From assembly GCF_000379825.1 (NCBI RefSeq), contig NZ_KB903833.1, positions 125,022-189,021 on the forward strand: a stretch of DNA of 64,000 bases. Direction: 5' to 3'. Numbering within the stretch: the first letter of the stretch is position 1; each line of letters opens with the position of its first letter. This DNA is from Longispora albida DSM 44784 (GTDB taxonomy: Bacteria > Actinomycetota > Actinomycetes > Mycobacteriales > Micromonosporaceae). The translations under genes were made by a program, and so were the position numbers. This document shows, piece after piece, positions 20,510 to 29,612 of the stretch. The notes under the pieces are model-generated. The model saw only the letters and a list, made by a program, of their open reading frames with translations, ran no database searches and was not told the DNA's origin.

Positions 20510-21772
20510 TCAGGCGGAGGATGCGGCGGTGCCGGGGTCCTCACGAGGACGCAGCAGGCTGGCGGGGCGGATGGCCGCGGAGCCGAAGCGGGCCGTGACG
20601 GCGTCGGCGGCCTGGTCGGCCTCGCGCCAGCCGTGCTCCGGCTCGCCGAGCGTGAGCTGCCGAGGAGTACCGGCGGCCTCGACCAGGCTCTCGATCCGGA
20701 CCCCGATCAGGCGGACGGGGCGGGCGCCCTGAGTCGCGCGCAGCGTCTCGTACAGCCCCCAGACCGTCTCGAAGACCTCCCGGGTCACGTCGGTGGCCAC
20801 GGCCAGCGTCCGCGAACGGCTGACGGTCGTGAAGTCGTCGTACCGCACCTTGAGCGCGACGGTGCGGCCGGTCAGAGCTGCCGAGCGCAGCCGCCGGGTG
20901 GACTGCTGTGCCAGGCCGAGCAGCGCCCGTCGGAGCTGGTCAGGATCGGTGACGTCCACGTCGAACGTCGTCTCGGCGCCGATCGACTTCTCCGCGGCGC
21001 GCGTCGTGACCCGGCGCTCGTCGCGGCCCCAGGACAGCTCGTGGACGTGCCGGCCCGCCGCCTCGCCGAGCGCTGAGCGCAGGGAGGCCGGCGGGGCGTT
21101 GGCGACATCCCTGACCAGGGTCAGGCCGAGCCGCCTCAGGACCTCGGCAGTCCGCTCCCCCACACCCCACAGCGCCCCGACGGGAAGCGGGTGCAGGAAG
21201 TCGAGCATGAGGGCCCTGGGGACGATGAGCAGGCCGTCGGGCTTGGCCCGCGTCGAGGCCAGCTTGGCGAGGAACTTGTTCTGCGCGACGCCGACGGAAC
21301 AGGTCAGGCCCAGCTCGCCCGCGACCCGGGCCCGGAGCCGCTGAGCGATGGCGCCCGGCGAGCCGAACAGGCGGACCGCGCCGGAAACGTCCAGGAACGC
21401 CTCGTCGACCGACAGCTGCTCGACGAGCGGGGTCACGTCACGGAACATCGCCATGACCAGCTTCGACACCGCCGAATACTCCGTGAAGTCCGGCGGGAGA
21501 TACACACCCTGCGGGCAGGCGCGGCGGGCACGGGCCATCGGCATGGCGCTGCGGACCCCGAACGTGCGGGCCTCGTAGCTGGCGGCGCTGACGACGCCAC
21601 GCGGGCCGAGGCCGCCGACGATCACGGGGCGGCCGCGGAGCTCCGGGCGGCGGCGCAGCTCGACGGACGCGTAGAAGGCGTCCATGTCGACGTGCAGGAT
21701 CGGGCAGCCCGCATCGTCGGCGCCCGGCCCGAAGCGGGCGTCGCGCTCACGGGGGACGGGCTGACGGCTCAC
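20510..21772 (-). CDS. dinB: DNA polymerase IV (Y-family translesion polymerase)
   Basis: 420 residues. Y-family palm motifs HVDMDAFYASVE (~28-38) and LSVDEAFLDVSG (~120) supply the catalytic acidic residues; the HhH region ALWGVGERTAEVLRRLG and the little-finger domain follow. QLTLGE near residue 375 is a good beta-clamp binding motif. Performs error-prone or lesion bypass synthesis. Full length. Confidence 0.95.
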   Translation of the reverse strand: MSRQPVPRERDARFGPGADDAGCPILHVDMDAFYASVELRRRPELRGRPVIVGGLGPRGVVSAASYEARTFGVRSAMPMARARRACPQGVYLPPDFTEYSAVSKLVMAMFRDVTPLVEQLSVDEAFLDVSGAVRLFGSPGAIAQRLRARVAGELGLTCSVGVAQNKFLAKLASTRAKPDGLLIVPRALMLDFLHPLPVGALWGVGERTAEVLRRLGLTLVRDVANAPPASLRSALGEAAGRHVHELSWGRDERRVTTRAAEKSIGAETTFDVDVTDPDQLRRALLGLAQQSTRRLRSAALTGRTVALKVRYDDFTTVSRSRTLAVATDVTREVFETVWGLYETLRATQGARPVRLIGVRIESLVEAAGTPRQLTLGEPEHGWREADQAADAVTARFGSAAIRPASLLRPREDPGTAASSA

Positions 21773-21781
21773 GGGAGCAAG

Positions 21782-22903
21782 CTACCTGGCGGGTACGACA
21801 ATCAGCGGGATGCCGGTCTCGGCGGGGCTGATGGCACCGTGGTACCCGACGAGCATGGCCTCGAGCGGCTCCGTCGTGGCGCAGACGACGGCCTGAGCCC
21901 CCTGGCACACCACGACGAGGTCACCGATGCGCGGCAGGTGCGCCGGAGCCACCTCGCCGTACCAGCCGGTGTCCACGGCTTCCTCACGGGTGAGGATCAG
22001 CGGCTCGGGGCCGAGAACGGCGCGCCAGGCAGCGGCGACGTCAGCGGTCGCGCCGGGTGTGGTGTGGACGTACCGGACGCGGGCCTCGCCGGTCAGGACG
22101 CGGACCCCGGACCGCAGGCCGGGAATCGCGTCGAAGTCGACCTTGCCGGACTCCGGGATGTCGACCATGCCGTGGTCGGCGGTGACGATCAGCGCCGTGC
22201 CGGCCGGAAGCTCGGTGGCCAGCCGGTTGAGCAGCTCGTCGACGGCGGCGACCTCGGCCAGCCACTGCGGGGAGCCGATCCCGAACCGGTGCCCGGCCGC
22301 GTCGACCGCCGGGTGGTACCCGTAGACGAGGTCGGCGTCGCTGGACAGGATCTGGTCGGCGAGGGTGTCGAGCGAGGCACCGTGGTACGGCGCGCCCCGG
22401 TACGCCGAGCGGGTGAGGCCGCTGCCCTCGTACGCGGCGGGGGCGAAGACGGCTGTCCGGAGGCCCGCCAGCTCGAACTGGGTACTGAGTGGCTGCCAGA
22501 GAGCCGGGTCGGGCTCGTCCATCCACTGGATGTGCGTGAGGACCTGGTCGGAGCCGGGCACGTTGACCCGGAAGCCGACGATGCCGTGCGCGCCGGGCAG
22601 GGCACCCGTGCCGAAGCTGACCAGGCTGGTGGGCGTGGTGGACGGGAAACCGCACCGGATCTCGTCGACGCGGCCCAGGCGGCCGGCCAGGATGTCGCCG
22701 ACGGTGGGGGCGGCGGGCCCGGCCTGCCGCAGCAGGTGGTACCCGAAGCCGTCGATGAGCAGGACGACAGCACGGCGGGCACCGGCCAGGCCGATCGGGT
22801 CGGTGCGGCCGGTGAGGGCGGAGAGCGTACCGGGCAGGACTTCCGCGAGGCTGCCGATCCGGGGGCCGGCGGGTGGCCCGCTGCTGGTGACGGCTTCTGG
22901 CAT
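21782..22903 (-). CDS. Alkaline-phosphatase-superfamily phosphodiesterase (nucleotide pyrophosphatase-like)
   Basis: 373 residues without a signal peptide. The family metal ligands and nucleophile are visible: VLLIDGFGYHLL (Asp), the Thr region FPSTTPTSLVSFGTG, YHPAVDAAGHRFG (Asp/His) and LIVTADHGM (Asp-His). This matches the type I phosphodiesterase/nucleotide pyrophosphatase family. Substrate unknown. Nine bp separate it from the dinB start downstream, so they may be cotranscribed. Confidence 0.9.
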   Translation of the reverse strand: MPEAVTSSGPPAGPRIGSLAEVLPGTLSALTGRTDPIGLAGARRAVVLLIDGFGYHLLRQAGPAAPTVGDILAGRLGRVDEIRCGFPSTTPTSLVSFGTGALPGAHGIVGFRVNVPGSDQVLTHIQWMDEPDPALWQPLSTQFELAGLRTAVFAPAAYEGSGLTRSAYRGAPYHGASLDTLADQILSSDADLVYGYHPAVDAAGHRFGIGSPQWLAEVAAVDELLNRLATELPAGTALIVTADHGMVDIPESGKVDFDAIPGLRSGVRVLTGEARVRYVHTTPGATADVAAAWRAVLGPEPLILTREEAVDTGWYGEVAPAHLPRIGDLVVVCQGAQAVVCATTEPLEAMLVGYHGAISPAETGIPLIVVPAR

Positions 22904-23088
22904 GGGTTCCTCGCGCTGGGTGGTGGGGCGGCGGCGTCCTTGCTGGTGGGTGTGGTGTGTCTTCTGGAGTGGCCGCTGGGGGGGTGCCGGTTGGGGTTGT
23001 CGGCCGGGGCGGTGGTGCCCTTTCCGGCCCGGGTGCCGGCCGGGCGGGTGCTGGTGGCCTTGTCAGGTGGGGTGGCCGGTGGGGGTGG

Positions 23089-23823
23089 TCAGGATTTGCG
23101 GGCCAGGAAGTGGAGCTGGGTGGCGATGTCGCGGTACGGGGGGACGGCTGCGGTAGCGAGCTCGAAGCGGAGCAGCGCGTCGTAGGCACCCGGCTCCGAG
23201 TCGAGGAGCGCGCCGGGGACCAGGTCGGTGGCGACCCGGACGCCGTGAAGCTGCTCGACGGCGAGCCCGGCCGCGGAGAGCAGGCTGGAGGCCGAGTCAG
23301 CGTCGAACCTGCGCAGCAGCGTGTCCTTCGGGCCGGAACGGCCGCCGGGGTCGGTGAACGTCGCCAGGGCGGCCGGCAGCTGGCCAGCGATCGCCCGGGC
23401 CAGCGCGGCCGCCGCCCGGTTGGCGACGAGCACGCTGGCGGCCCCGCCGGGACGCAGCGCGTCGGCCAGGTCGCTGACGACAGCCTCCGGGTCGTCGACG
23501 AACTCCAGGACGCTGTGGCAGAGGATCAGGTCGACGCCGCCGTCCGGCACGAGATCCGCGAGCCGGTCAGCGTCGCCCTGCACACCGGTGATCCGCTCGG
23601 CGACACCAGCTTCGGCTGCCCGGCGGGTGAGCGCGGCCAGGGCGTCGGGGCTGGCGTCCACCACCGTCACCGAGTGCCCGGCCTCGGCCAGCGGAACCGC
23701 GAAACCGCCCGTCCCGCCGCCGACGTCGACGATGGTCAGCTTCTCGCCCCCGCGGCGCTCCAGCTCGGCGCGCAGGACCGCCCAGACAACGGCGGTACGC
23801 GGGGCAGCGTGGGTACGCTCCAC
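23089..23823 (-). CDS. Class I SAM-dependent methyltransferase (internal start)
   Basis: 244 residues from GTG 23823, supported by GGAGAAAGAG three bases upstream. SAM motif I IVDVGGGTGGFAVPLA (~26-41), motif II VTVVDASPDALAAL, acidic GDADRL, and LILCHSVLEFVDDPEAVV. Resembles small-molecule/quinone-type methyltransferases; substrate unknown. Its frame is continuous with the upstream M23 frame, but the start region and lack of any linker function favour independent translation. Confidence 0.85.
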   Translation of the reverse strand: MERTHAAPRTAVVWAVLRAELERRGGEKLTIVDVGGGTGGFAVPLAEAGHSVTVVDASPDALAALTRRAAEAGVAERITGVQGDADRLADLVPDGGVDLILCHSVLEFVDDPEAVVSDLADALRPGGAASVLVANRAAAALARAIAGQLPAALATFTDPGGRSGPKDTLLRRFDADSASSLLSAAGLAVEQLHGVRVATDLVPGALLDSEPGAYDALLRFELATAAVPPYRDIATQLHFLARKS

Positions 23824-24462
23824 GGCTCTTTCTCCGTTCGTCGACGTCAACGTATGGAGCCTAACTGTCTGGGCGGACGCCGTGGTTGCGGCGGGGAGCG
23901 GTTGGGCCGAGGGAACGGTGGTGTGGGTGGCTGTGAGGCGGGTGGGTGGGAGCAGGCGGACTCGGGCGCGGTTCAGGAGGGCCAGTGGGTCGAGGTACGT
24001 GCGGCCGCGTCTGAGGCCCCAGTGCAGGCATGCGGGAGCCGGGCAGCCTTCGTGGCCGGGATCGAGGGTGCCGATCGGGTCTCCGGTGCTGAGCTGCTGA
24101 CCTGCCGAGACGGTGGTGGTGACGGGCTGGTACGTGGTGAGCAGGCCGTTGGGGTGGGCGATGCTGACGACTCCGGTACCGGCGACTGTCCCGGCGAAGT
24201 GGACGGTGCCCGGGCCAGCCGCGCGGACCTGCTGGCCAGGCGAGCCTCCGAGATCCACTCCACGGTGGCCCGGTAGCCAGGGCTTGGGCGGAGGGTCGAA
24301 CCTGCGGTGAATCCGGGGACTGCCGTCGAGGGGCCAGCCGAAGCGCCCGGGAGGAGGTGGGGGCGCCTCGGCTCGTACAAAGTGAAGGGTTTCGGGGTTT
24401 GGGGGTTGGGCTGGTTGAAGGAGGAGGGTGGTGGTGAGGAGGAGGGGGAGGAGTTTGGGCAT
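23089..24462 (-). CDS. M23/LytM peptidase frame running on into a methyltransferase
   Basis: A 457-codon frame. Residues 1-16 (MPKLLPLLLTTTLLLQ) look like a signal peptide. Residues ~40-165 are an M23 domain: HRGVDLGG carries the HxxxD zinc ligands and CLHWGLRRG the final His. Residues ~214-457 are a cytosolic class I methyltransferase with its own ribosome site. No stop separates the two. A secreted peptidase fused to a SAM enzyme is implausible, so this is most likely loss of the M23 stop codon, a tolerated overlap, or a sequence error. The M23 gene is normally found near xerC/dprA in actinobacteria, as here. Confidence 0.7.
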   Translation of the reverse strand: MPKLLPLLLTTTLLLQPAQPPNPETLHFVRAEAPPPPPGRFGWPLDGSPRIHRRFDPPPKPWLPGHRGVDLGGSPGQQVRAAGPGTVHFAGTVAGTGVVSIAHPNGLLTTYQPVTTTVSAGQQLSTGDPIGTLDPGHEGCPAPACLHWGLRRGRTYLDPLALLNRARVRLLPPTRLTATHTTVPSAQPLPAATTASAQTVRLHTLTSTNGERAVERTHAAPRTAVVWAVLRAELERRGGEKLTIVDVGGGTGGFAVPLAEAGHSVTVVDASPDALAALTRRAAEAGVAERITGVQGDADRLADLVPDGGVDLILCHSVLEFVDDPEAVVSDLADALRPGGAASVLVANRAAAALARAIAGQLPAALATFTDPGGRSGPKDTLLRRFDADSASSLLSAAGLAVEQLHGVRVATDLVPGALLDSEPGAYDALLRFELATAAVPPYRDIATQLHFLARKS

Positions 24463-24532
24463 GAGCGCAGGATGCGCCTGTGAGGGGTGGAGGTTGGTTC
24501 CCTTGTGGACAGCGCGTGGGGGTGTGGAAAAC

Positions 24533-25696
24533 TCAGAGGGCTGTGAGCTGCTTGTTCAGCGTTTCCGCGCACCGGGCGTACTCGCCGGGGTGGTTGTAGA
24601 CCTGGGCGGAGATGCGGACGAAGGCCTGGTCCCGCCAGTAGTTCATCGCTAGTTCGAGCTTGGCTTCCTCTGCCACCTTGTCGCGGAACCTCGTGAGGTC
24701 CCCCGCGCTGGTGAACATGCCGGCGGGCAACGGGAGGAGGCGCATGGCGATCGGGGTTGAGGCTGGCGGGCCGGCGGGCAAGTTCAGGGCTTCGGCGATG
24801 ATGCGCTGGCCATAGGCGGCGAGGGCGGCGTTGTGTGCCCTGACCTGGTCGGCGCCGAGCTGGTTGAGGACGGCGATTCCAGCCGGAGCTGCCAGCCAGC
24901 CGGTGTAGTCGGCGGTCGCCTGCCATTCGACGGAGCCCGGGAAACCCGCGTTGTCCTCCCAGGACACGACCACGGGCCGGATCTGGTCACGCCAGCGGGG
25001 CTTGATGACGAGCGCCGCGGTGCCGCGAGGGGCATAGGCCCATTTGTGCAGGTTACCCAGCCAGAAATCGGCGCCGAGGGCCGTCACGTCCACGGGCAGC
25101 ATGCCCGGGGCGTGGGCGGCGTCGACCATGACTGGCACCCCTGCTTCGCCCATGGCCGCGACGATCCGCTCGACGGGCATCACCTTGGCGGTTGGTGAGG
25201 TGATGTGGTCGACCATGAGGAGCCGGGTGCGAGGAGTGACGGCCGACTGCAGAGCCGCCACTATCTCGTCATCTGTGGCGTCCAGGTCGATCGGCACGGT
25301 GACGACCTCAGCACCGGAACGAGCACATGCCCTGGTCAGACCCCAGACCACCGTGCCGTACGCATGATCGGTGACGATGACTTGATCGTCGTTCGTGAGG
25401 GGAACTGACTCGGCGACGATCTGCGCGGCGGTGGTGGCGTTCGGGACGAGGGCGGTGAGAGCCGGGTCCGCACCGAGGAAACCGGCGATCGCATGCCGGG
25501 CGTCCGCGACGAGACCGTGGATCTCGCGTGCGAAGAAGCGCATCGGGTTCGCTTCCATCCGCTCCCGGAACTCGCGCTGTACGGCCTGGACGGGCAGCGG
25601 CACCGTGCCGTACGAGCCGTGGTTCAGGTGAGCGACCGACGGATCGATCGAGAACAGTTCGCGGGCACTGGGCAGGGGCTGCGGAGGCAGGATCAT
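24533..25696 (-). CDS. PLP-dependent aminotransferase class V (isopenicillin-N epimerase-like)
   Basis: 387 residues. Fold-type I features: NHGSYGTVPLPVQ at the N-terminus, VMVDAAHAPGMLPVDVTALGADFWLGNLHKWAYAPRGTAAL with the Schiff-base Lys in LHKW (~residue 218) and the Asp of DAAH. Closest by pattern to the CefD/isopenicillin-N epimerase-type class V group; real substrate unknown. Between xerC and the M23 gene, separated by about 70-80 bp on each side. Confidence 0.88.
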   Translation of the reverse strand: MILPPQPLPSARELFSIDPSVAHLNHGSYGTVPLPVQAVQREFRERMEANPMRFFAREIHGLVADARHAIAGFLGADPALTALVPNATTAAQIVAESVPLTNDDQVIVTDHAYGTVVWGLTRACARSGAEVVTVPIDLDATDDEIVAALQSAVTPRTRLLMVDHITSPTAKVMPVERIVAAMGEAGVPVMVDAAHAPGMLPVDVTALGADFWLGNLHKWAYAPRGTAALVIKPRWRDQIRPVVVSWEDNAGFPGSVEWQATADYTGWLAAPAGIAVLNQLGADQVRAHNAALAAYGQRIIAEALNLPAGPPASTPIAMRLLPLPAGMFTSAGDLTRFRDKVAEEAKLELAMNYWRDQAFVRISAQVYNHPGEYARCAETLNKQLTAL

Positions 25697-25776
25697 GGAA
25701 CTTGATCCTATGCGGGGGCTGGGATGGCGGGTGGCAGGCGGGTCCTGGTCCCTGCCGTTGGCAGAGCCACGAGCAG

Positions 25777-26778
25777 TCAGGCTCGGGGGTGGGCCTGCTG
25801 GAAGGCCGAGCGGAGGCGTTCGACGGAGACGTGGGTGTAGACCTGCGTTGAGGCCAGGGAAGCGTGCCCCAGCAGTTCCTGTACCGAGCGGAGGTCCGCG
25901 CCGCCTTCCAGAAGGTGGGTGGCGGTGGCGTGCCTCAGGTCGTGAGGCGACTGGTGCGGGAGGCCCCGGTCGGCTGCCGCCCTGTTCACGATGCGGCGAG
26001 CGCTGGAGGGGTTGAGACGGCGGCCTTTGTCTCCCAGAAGGAGGGCATGACCGGATGCTTGCCCGGTTGTGGTCGCGGTCTGCGGGCGGGGGCTTTGCTG
26101 CGCTGCCTGGAGGAGGGCCGGGCGGGCGTGGGTCAGGTACGCGGTGAGGGCGCGGTCAGCGGGGACGCCATAAGGGACGGTGCGCTCCTTCGCTCCCTTG
26201 CCGAAAACCCGGAGGACGCGGCGCTCGCGGTCGACGTCGTCCAGGTCTAGGCCGCAGAGTTCGCTGACCCGGATGCCTGAGGCGTAGAGCAGTTCCAGGA
26301 CCAGGTGGTCTCGGAGGGTGGTGGGTGGGAGGCCGTCGGGTAGGGCCGGGGCCGGGGTGGTGGGTTGCGGGGTGACCAGGTGGGTGACCTGGTCGGGGCG
26401 TAGGACCGTGGGGAGGGTGCGCTGCGGTTTGGGGCTGGCCAGGAGCTGGCCGGGGTCGGTGGGTAGCAGGCCCAGGCGGTGCGCCCACGAGCAGAAGACC
26501 CGGGCCGCGGCGGCCCGCCTGGCGATACTCGACCGGGCTGCGCCGTTCTCGCGGAGAGCTGCGAGCCAGGCTCGGAGGATCCGGATGTCCAGTGTGGAGA
26601 TGTCTGTGACGTCCATAGACGCCGCTTGCGTGAGAAGCGAGACGACATCGGCGGTGTAGGCGCGGACGGTGTGCACGGAGCGGTTTCGCTCGGCGGCGAG
26701 GAAGCGGGCGAACTCGTCCACGCAGTCCCGGAGGGGAGGCGGGAGGAGCTGGTGCTGGCGCTCCACTCGGGGGTTCAT
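25777..26778 (-). CDS. xerC: Tyrosine recombinase XerC
   Basis: 333 residues. SAM-like N-terminal domain and a catalytic domain with Arg in YASGIRVSELCGL, Lys in GKGAKERTVP, HxLR-type SPHDLRHATATHLLEGGADLR, second His in LGHASLASTQVYTHV with the nucleophile Tyr. It should act at dif with XerD in chromosome dimer resolution. The chromosomal neighbourhood (dprA, yifB, yraN) argues that it is the housekeeping recombinase, not a phage integrase. Confidence 0.93.
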   Translation of the reverse strand: MNPRVERQHQLLPPPLRDCVDEFARFLAAERNRSVHTVRAYTADVVSLLTQAASMDVTDISTLDIRILRAWLAALRENGAARSSIARRAAAARVFCSWAHRLGLLPTDPGQLLASPKPQRTLPTVLRPDQVTHLVTPQPTTPAPALPDGLPPTTLRDHLVLELLYASGIRVSELCGLDLDDVDRERRVLRVFGKGAKERTVPYGVPADRALTAYLTHARPALLQAAQQSPRPQTATTTGQASGHALLLGDKGRRLNPSSARRIVNRAAADRGLPHQSPHDLRHATATHLLEGGADLRSVQELLGHASLASTQVYTHVSVERLRSAFQQAHPRA

Positions 26779-26792
26779 TCCTTGAGGTTAGT

Positions 26793-26876
26793 GGGGGTGG
26801 GGGGTGGAGGGGCGGGTTGAGGCTGATCTCCGCGGGGCCTTTGGGGCCCTCCCCCACCCCCTCCCCTCCCTCCCCC
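26793..26876. repeat. G-run/C-run cassette between dprA and xerC
   Basis: Plus-strand G-runs at 26793-26816 face a C-rich tract at 26847-26876, making a long near-complementary stem. On the minus (coding) strand the dprA-proximal half has at least five G-runs of 3-5 with single-base spacers, a strong G-quadruplex pattern. It lies in the xerC leader. Confidence 0.6.
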
Positions 26877-26898
26877 TCTGCGTTCCTAGCTCATTTCG

Positions 26899-28107
26899 TC
26901 ACGCGGGTTTGCCCGGCGGGCGGGTACGCCGGGGAGCCCTCCGGGTGCGTAACCTGCCCGGCGGGTCCTCTGTGACAAGCTGCCGTGCGATCAGGCTTGG
27001 CAGGTTCCGGCGTGCCTCGGCTGGTGAGATCCCCGCGCTGGCCGCGACCTCCTCCAGGCTTCTCGACCGGGTTAGGGGTATCGAATCCAGCAGGCGGGCA
27101 GCAGCCGGTTCAAGCCCGTCGCGTTCGTTACCCGGCCCGCGTGGCGGCATCGCGAGATACTCACCGATCCGCCCAGCCTCTTCGAGAACCTGTTCCGCAC
27201 TGGTCACCAGCCGGGCATTGCAGTCACGGATCTCGCTGTGCGTACCAGCGCTCATCAGCGAGTTCGCCGGCCCGGGGCAAGCCATCACCGGCCGTCCGAG
27301 TTGCCGTGCCCGGCGGGCGGTACTGCGCGCCCCACTACGCGCCGCCGCCTCCACGAGAACGGTGCCCCGGCTGAGCGCCGCGATGAGCCGGTTGCGTACG
27401 AGGAACCTGGTCCGGTGCGGCGTGGCTCCCGGCGGCCACTCGGTGATCAGCAGCCCCTCTTCGGCGACCTGGTCGAAGAGGCTCGCGTGGCCGAGTGGGT
27501 AGATGGTGTCGATCCCGCAGGCCAGGACCACCGCGGTCAGCCCGCCAGCGGTCAGCGCCCCGCGGTGCGCAGCCGCGTCGATCCCGTACGCGCCGCCGGA
27601 CACGACAGCCCATTCCCGCCGTGCGAGGTCGTAGCCGAGCTCTGTGGCGAGCCGCGTGCCGTAGTTGCTGGCCGCTCGGGAGCCGACGATGGCTATGGAT
27701 CGGTCCAGTGCTTCGGCGACCGGGTGCCGTCCTCGTACCCAGAGGCAGATTGGCGGCTGGCTGTCGCGTTCCGCTGACGAGGTCCGCGCCAGATCGTCCA
27801 CACTGGACGGCCAGTCCGCGTCCTCCGGGGTGATGAGCCGGGCTCCTAGTCGTTCCGCCGCTTCGATGGCTGTCGTGGCCACCTCTTCGGGTTCGCGGCC
27901 GCCGAGCCGGGCTCTGGCCGCTGCGCCGAGGGCGGCGAGCTGGGCAGGGGCGCCGGAGGACCGGGCTTCGGGCGGCGCGGTCAGCAGCATGTCGAGTGCC
28001 TGTTCCGGGCCTGCCGTTGCCAGGAGCTGGCCGAGCAGCGTGTTGCCTGGTTCGATCAGGCAGGCCAGCGCGACGCGGGCGAGCCGGGTGTTCGCGGGGG
28101 TGTTCAT
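26899..28107 (-). CDS. dprA: DprA, DNA-processing protein
   Basis: 402 residues. Rossmann-like core AIVGSRAASNYGTRLATELGYDLARREWAVVSGGAYGIDAAAHRGAL (~145-190) and VLVEAAARSGARSTARRA, followed by a C-terminal winged helix. Loads RecA on ssDNA in transformation or recombination. Its start overlaps the yifB stop as ATGA, so translation is coupled. Confidence 0.95.
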   Translation of the reverse strand: MNTPANTRLARVALACLIEPGNTLLGQLLATAGPEQALDMLLTAPPEARSSGAPAQLAALGAAARARLGGREPEEVATTAIEAAERLGARLITPEDADWPSSVDDLARTSSAERDSQPPICLWVRGRHPVAEALDRSIAIVGSRAASNYGTRLATELGYDLARREWAVVSGGAYGIDAAAHRGALTAGGLTAVVLACGIDTIYPLGHASLFDQVAEEGLLITEWPPGATPHRTRFLVRNRLIAALSRGTVLVEAAARSGARSTARRARQLGRPVMACPGPANSLMSAGTHSEIRDCNARLVTSAEQVLEEAGRIGEYLAMPPRGPGNERDGLEPAAARLLDSIPLTRSRSLEEVAASAGISPAEARRNLPSLIARQLVTEDPPGRLRTRRAPRRTRPPGKPA

Positions 28108-29612
28108 GGCGCGTTCCTCATTCTCAGGTGGATGGCTTCGGCGATGTCTTCGCGGTCCGGGGAGGGCCGGCCCGCCAGGTCGGCGATGGTCCAGGCGACG
28201 CGGAGCACCCGGTCGTAGCCGCGCGCCGACAGCAGGCCGAGGTCGAGGTGCCGGGTGAGGTCGGCTGTGACGGGCAGCGGGAGCCGCCAGGGCTGGGCCC
28301 GGAGCGCCCGGCCTGGTACTTCACTGTTGGTCCGCCAGCCCCATTCCAGCCATCTGGCCTGCGCGGCGGCACGGGCCTTGGCTGCCCGGGCAGCGACCTC
28401 GGCCGAGCTGTCGGGTACTGACTCGGACAGCAGGTCGGCAGCCGCGACAGGTTCAAGGGTGAGCTGGATGTCGACCCGGTCGAGCAGCGGCCCGGACAGC
28501 CTGCCGAGGAACCTGCGGCGTGCCAGCGAACTGCACTCACACGCCCTCGGCCCGGCAGCGCACCCGCAGGGGTTGGCGGCGATGACGAGCTGTGGCCTGG
28601 CCGGGTACTCGATGGTCCCCTGAACCCTCAGCAGCTGGACCCGGCCCGACTCCAGCGGCTGCCGTAACGCTTCGAGCGCGCCGCTCTGGAACAGCGGGGC
28701 CTCGTCGAGGAAGAGCACTCCCCGGTGCGCCAGGGTGACCGCTCCCGGCCGGGCAAGCCCGCTGCCACCTCCGACCAGCGCCGCCGGGCTGCTCGTGTGG
28801 TGGGGCGCCTGGTACGGCGGGCGGCGGATGAGGCCGGCTTCCGGCAGCAGGCCGGCGATGGAGTGCACGGCCGTGACTTCGAGCGCTGAGGCGTCGTCGA
28901 GTTCGGGGAGGAGCCCCGGCATGCACTCGGCCAGCAGGGTCTTCCCGGCTCCGGGTGGCCCGATCATGGCCAGGTTGTGCCCGCCTGCCGCCGCGATCTC
29001 CAGGCCCCACCGGGCCGTCTCCTGTCCGGCCACTGTGGCCAGGTCACCCGCTGGCGGGGCTGGGCTGTCACCGGCCGGTTCCGCCGCCGGCAGCCGCGTA
29101 CCTTCCCTGAAGTGGGACAGCAGGCCCCCGAGGGTGCTGGCCGGGGAAACCGCGATGCCGGGCACGAGAGCCGCCTCCCTGGCATTGCCCGCCGGGACGA
29201 TGGCCCGTGCGATGCCGGCCCTGGCCGCGGCGAGGACCGCAGGCAGCACTCCTGGCACCGGGCGGATCTGGCCGTCGAGGCCCAGCTCGCCGATCAGCAG
29301 GATGCCGTCGACCGCGTGGGCCGGCAACGACTCGTCGGCGCTGAGCAGCGCGATCGCGATCGGCAGGTCGAACCCTGAGCCGAACTTCGGCAGCGAGGCC
29401 GGAAGCAGGTTGACCGTGGCACGGTGCCGTGGCCACAGCTCCCCGGAGTTCAGGACGGCGGCGCGCACCCTGTCCCTGGCCTGTTGCAGGGCCGCGTCGG
29501 GAAGACCGGTCAGCAGCAGGCCTGGCAGCCCGCTGGTGACGTCGGCCTCCACCTCGACCAGCCGGCCCTCCGCGCCCTGGAGCGCTGCCGCTGTGACTCG
29601 CGCGTACCCCAT
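28104..29612 (-). CDS. yifB: YifB/ComM family Mg-chelatase-like AAA+ ATPase
   Basis: 502 residues from ATG 29612 (MGYARVTAAALQGAEG); the frame extends to 29720 but that part is inside yraN. N-terminal Lon-protease-like S5 domain, then MIGPPGAGKTLLAECMPGLLP (Walker A), HRGVLFLDEAPLF (Walker B), ANPCGCAAGPRACEC with a Cys cluster, and DRVDIQLTLEPV. ComM-type helicase implicated in branch migration during transformation. TGATG overlap with yraN and ATGA overlap with dprA. Confidence 0.95.
   Translation of the reverse strand: MGYARVTAAALQGAEGRLVEVEADVTSGLPGLLLTGLPDAALQQARDRVRAAVLNSGELWPRHRATVNLLPASLPKFGSGFDLPIAIALLSADESLPAHAVDGILLIGELGLDGQIRPVPGVLPAVLAAARAGIARAIVPAGNAREAALVPGIAVSPASTLGGLLSHFREGTRLPAAEPAGDSPAPPAGDLATVAGQETARWGLEIAAAGGHNLAMIGPPGAGKTLLAECMPGLLPELDDASALEVTAVHSIAGLLPEAGLIRRPPYQAPHHTSSPAALVGGGSGLARPGAVTLAHRGVLFLDEAPLFQSGALEALRQPLESGRVQLLRVQGTIEYPARPQLVIAANPCGCAAGPRACECSSLARRRFLGRLSGPLLDRVDIQLTLEPVAAADLLSESVPDSSAEVAARAAKARAAAQARWLEWGWRTNSEVPGRALRAQPWRLPLPVTADLTRHLDLGLLSARGYDRVLRVAWTIADLAGRPSPDREDIAEAIHLRMRNAP

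Noticed and set aside
25777-26778. xerC as the prophage integrase
   Set aside because: It lies 11 kb from the phage in a conserved yraN-yifB-dprA-xerC neighbourhood, typical of the housekeeping recombinase.
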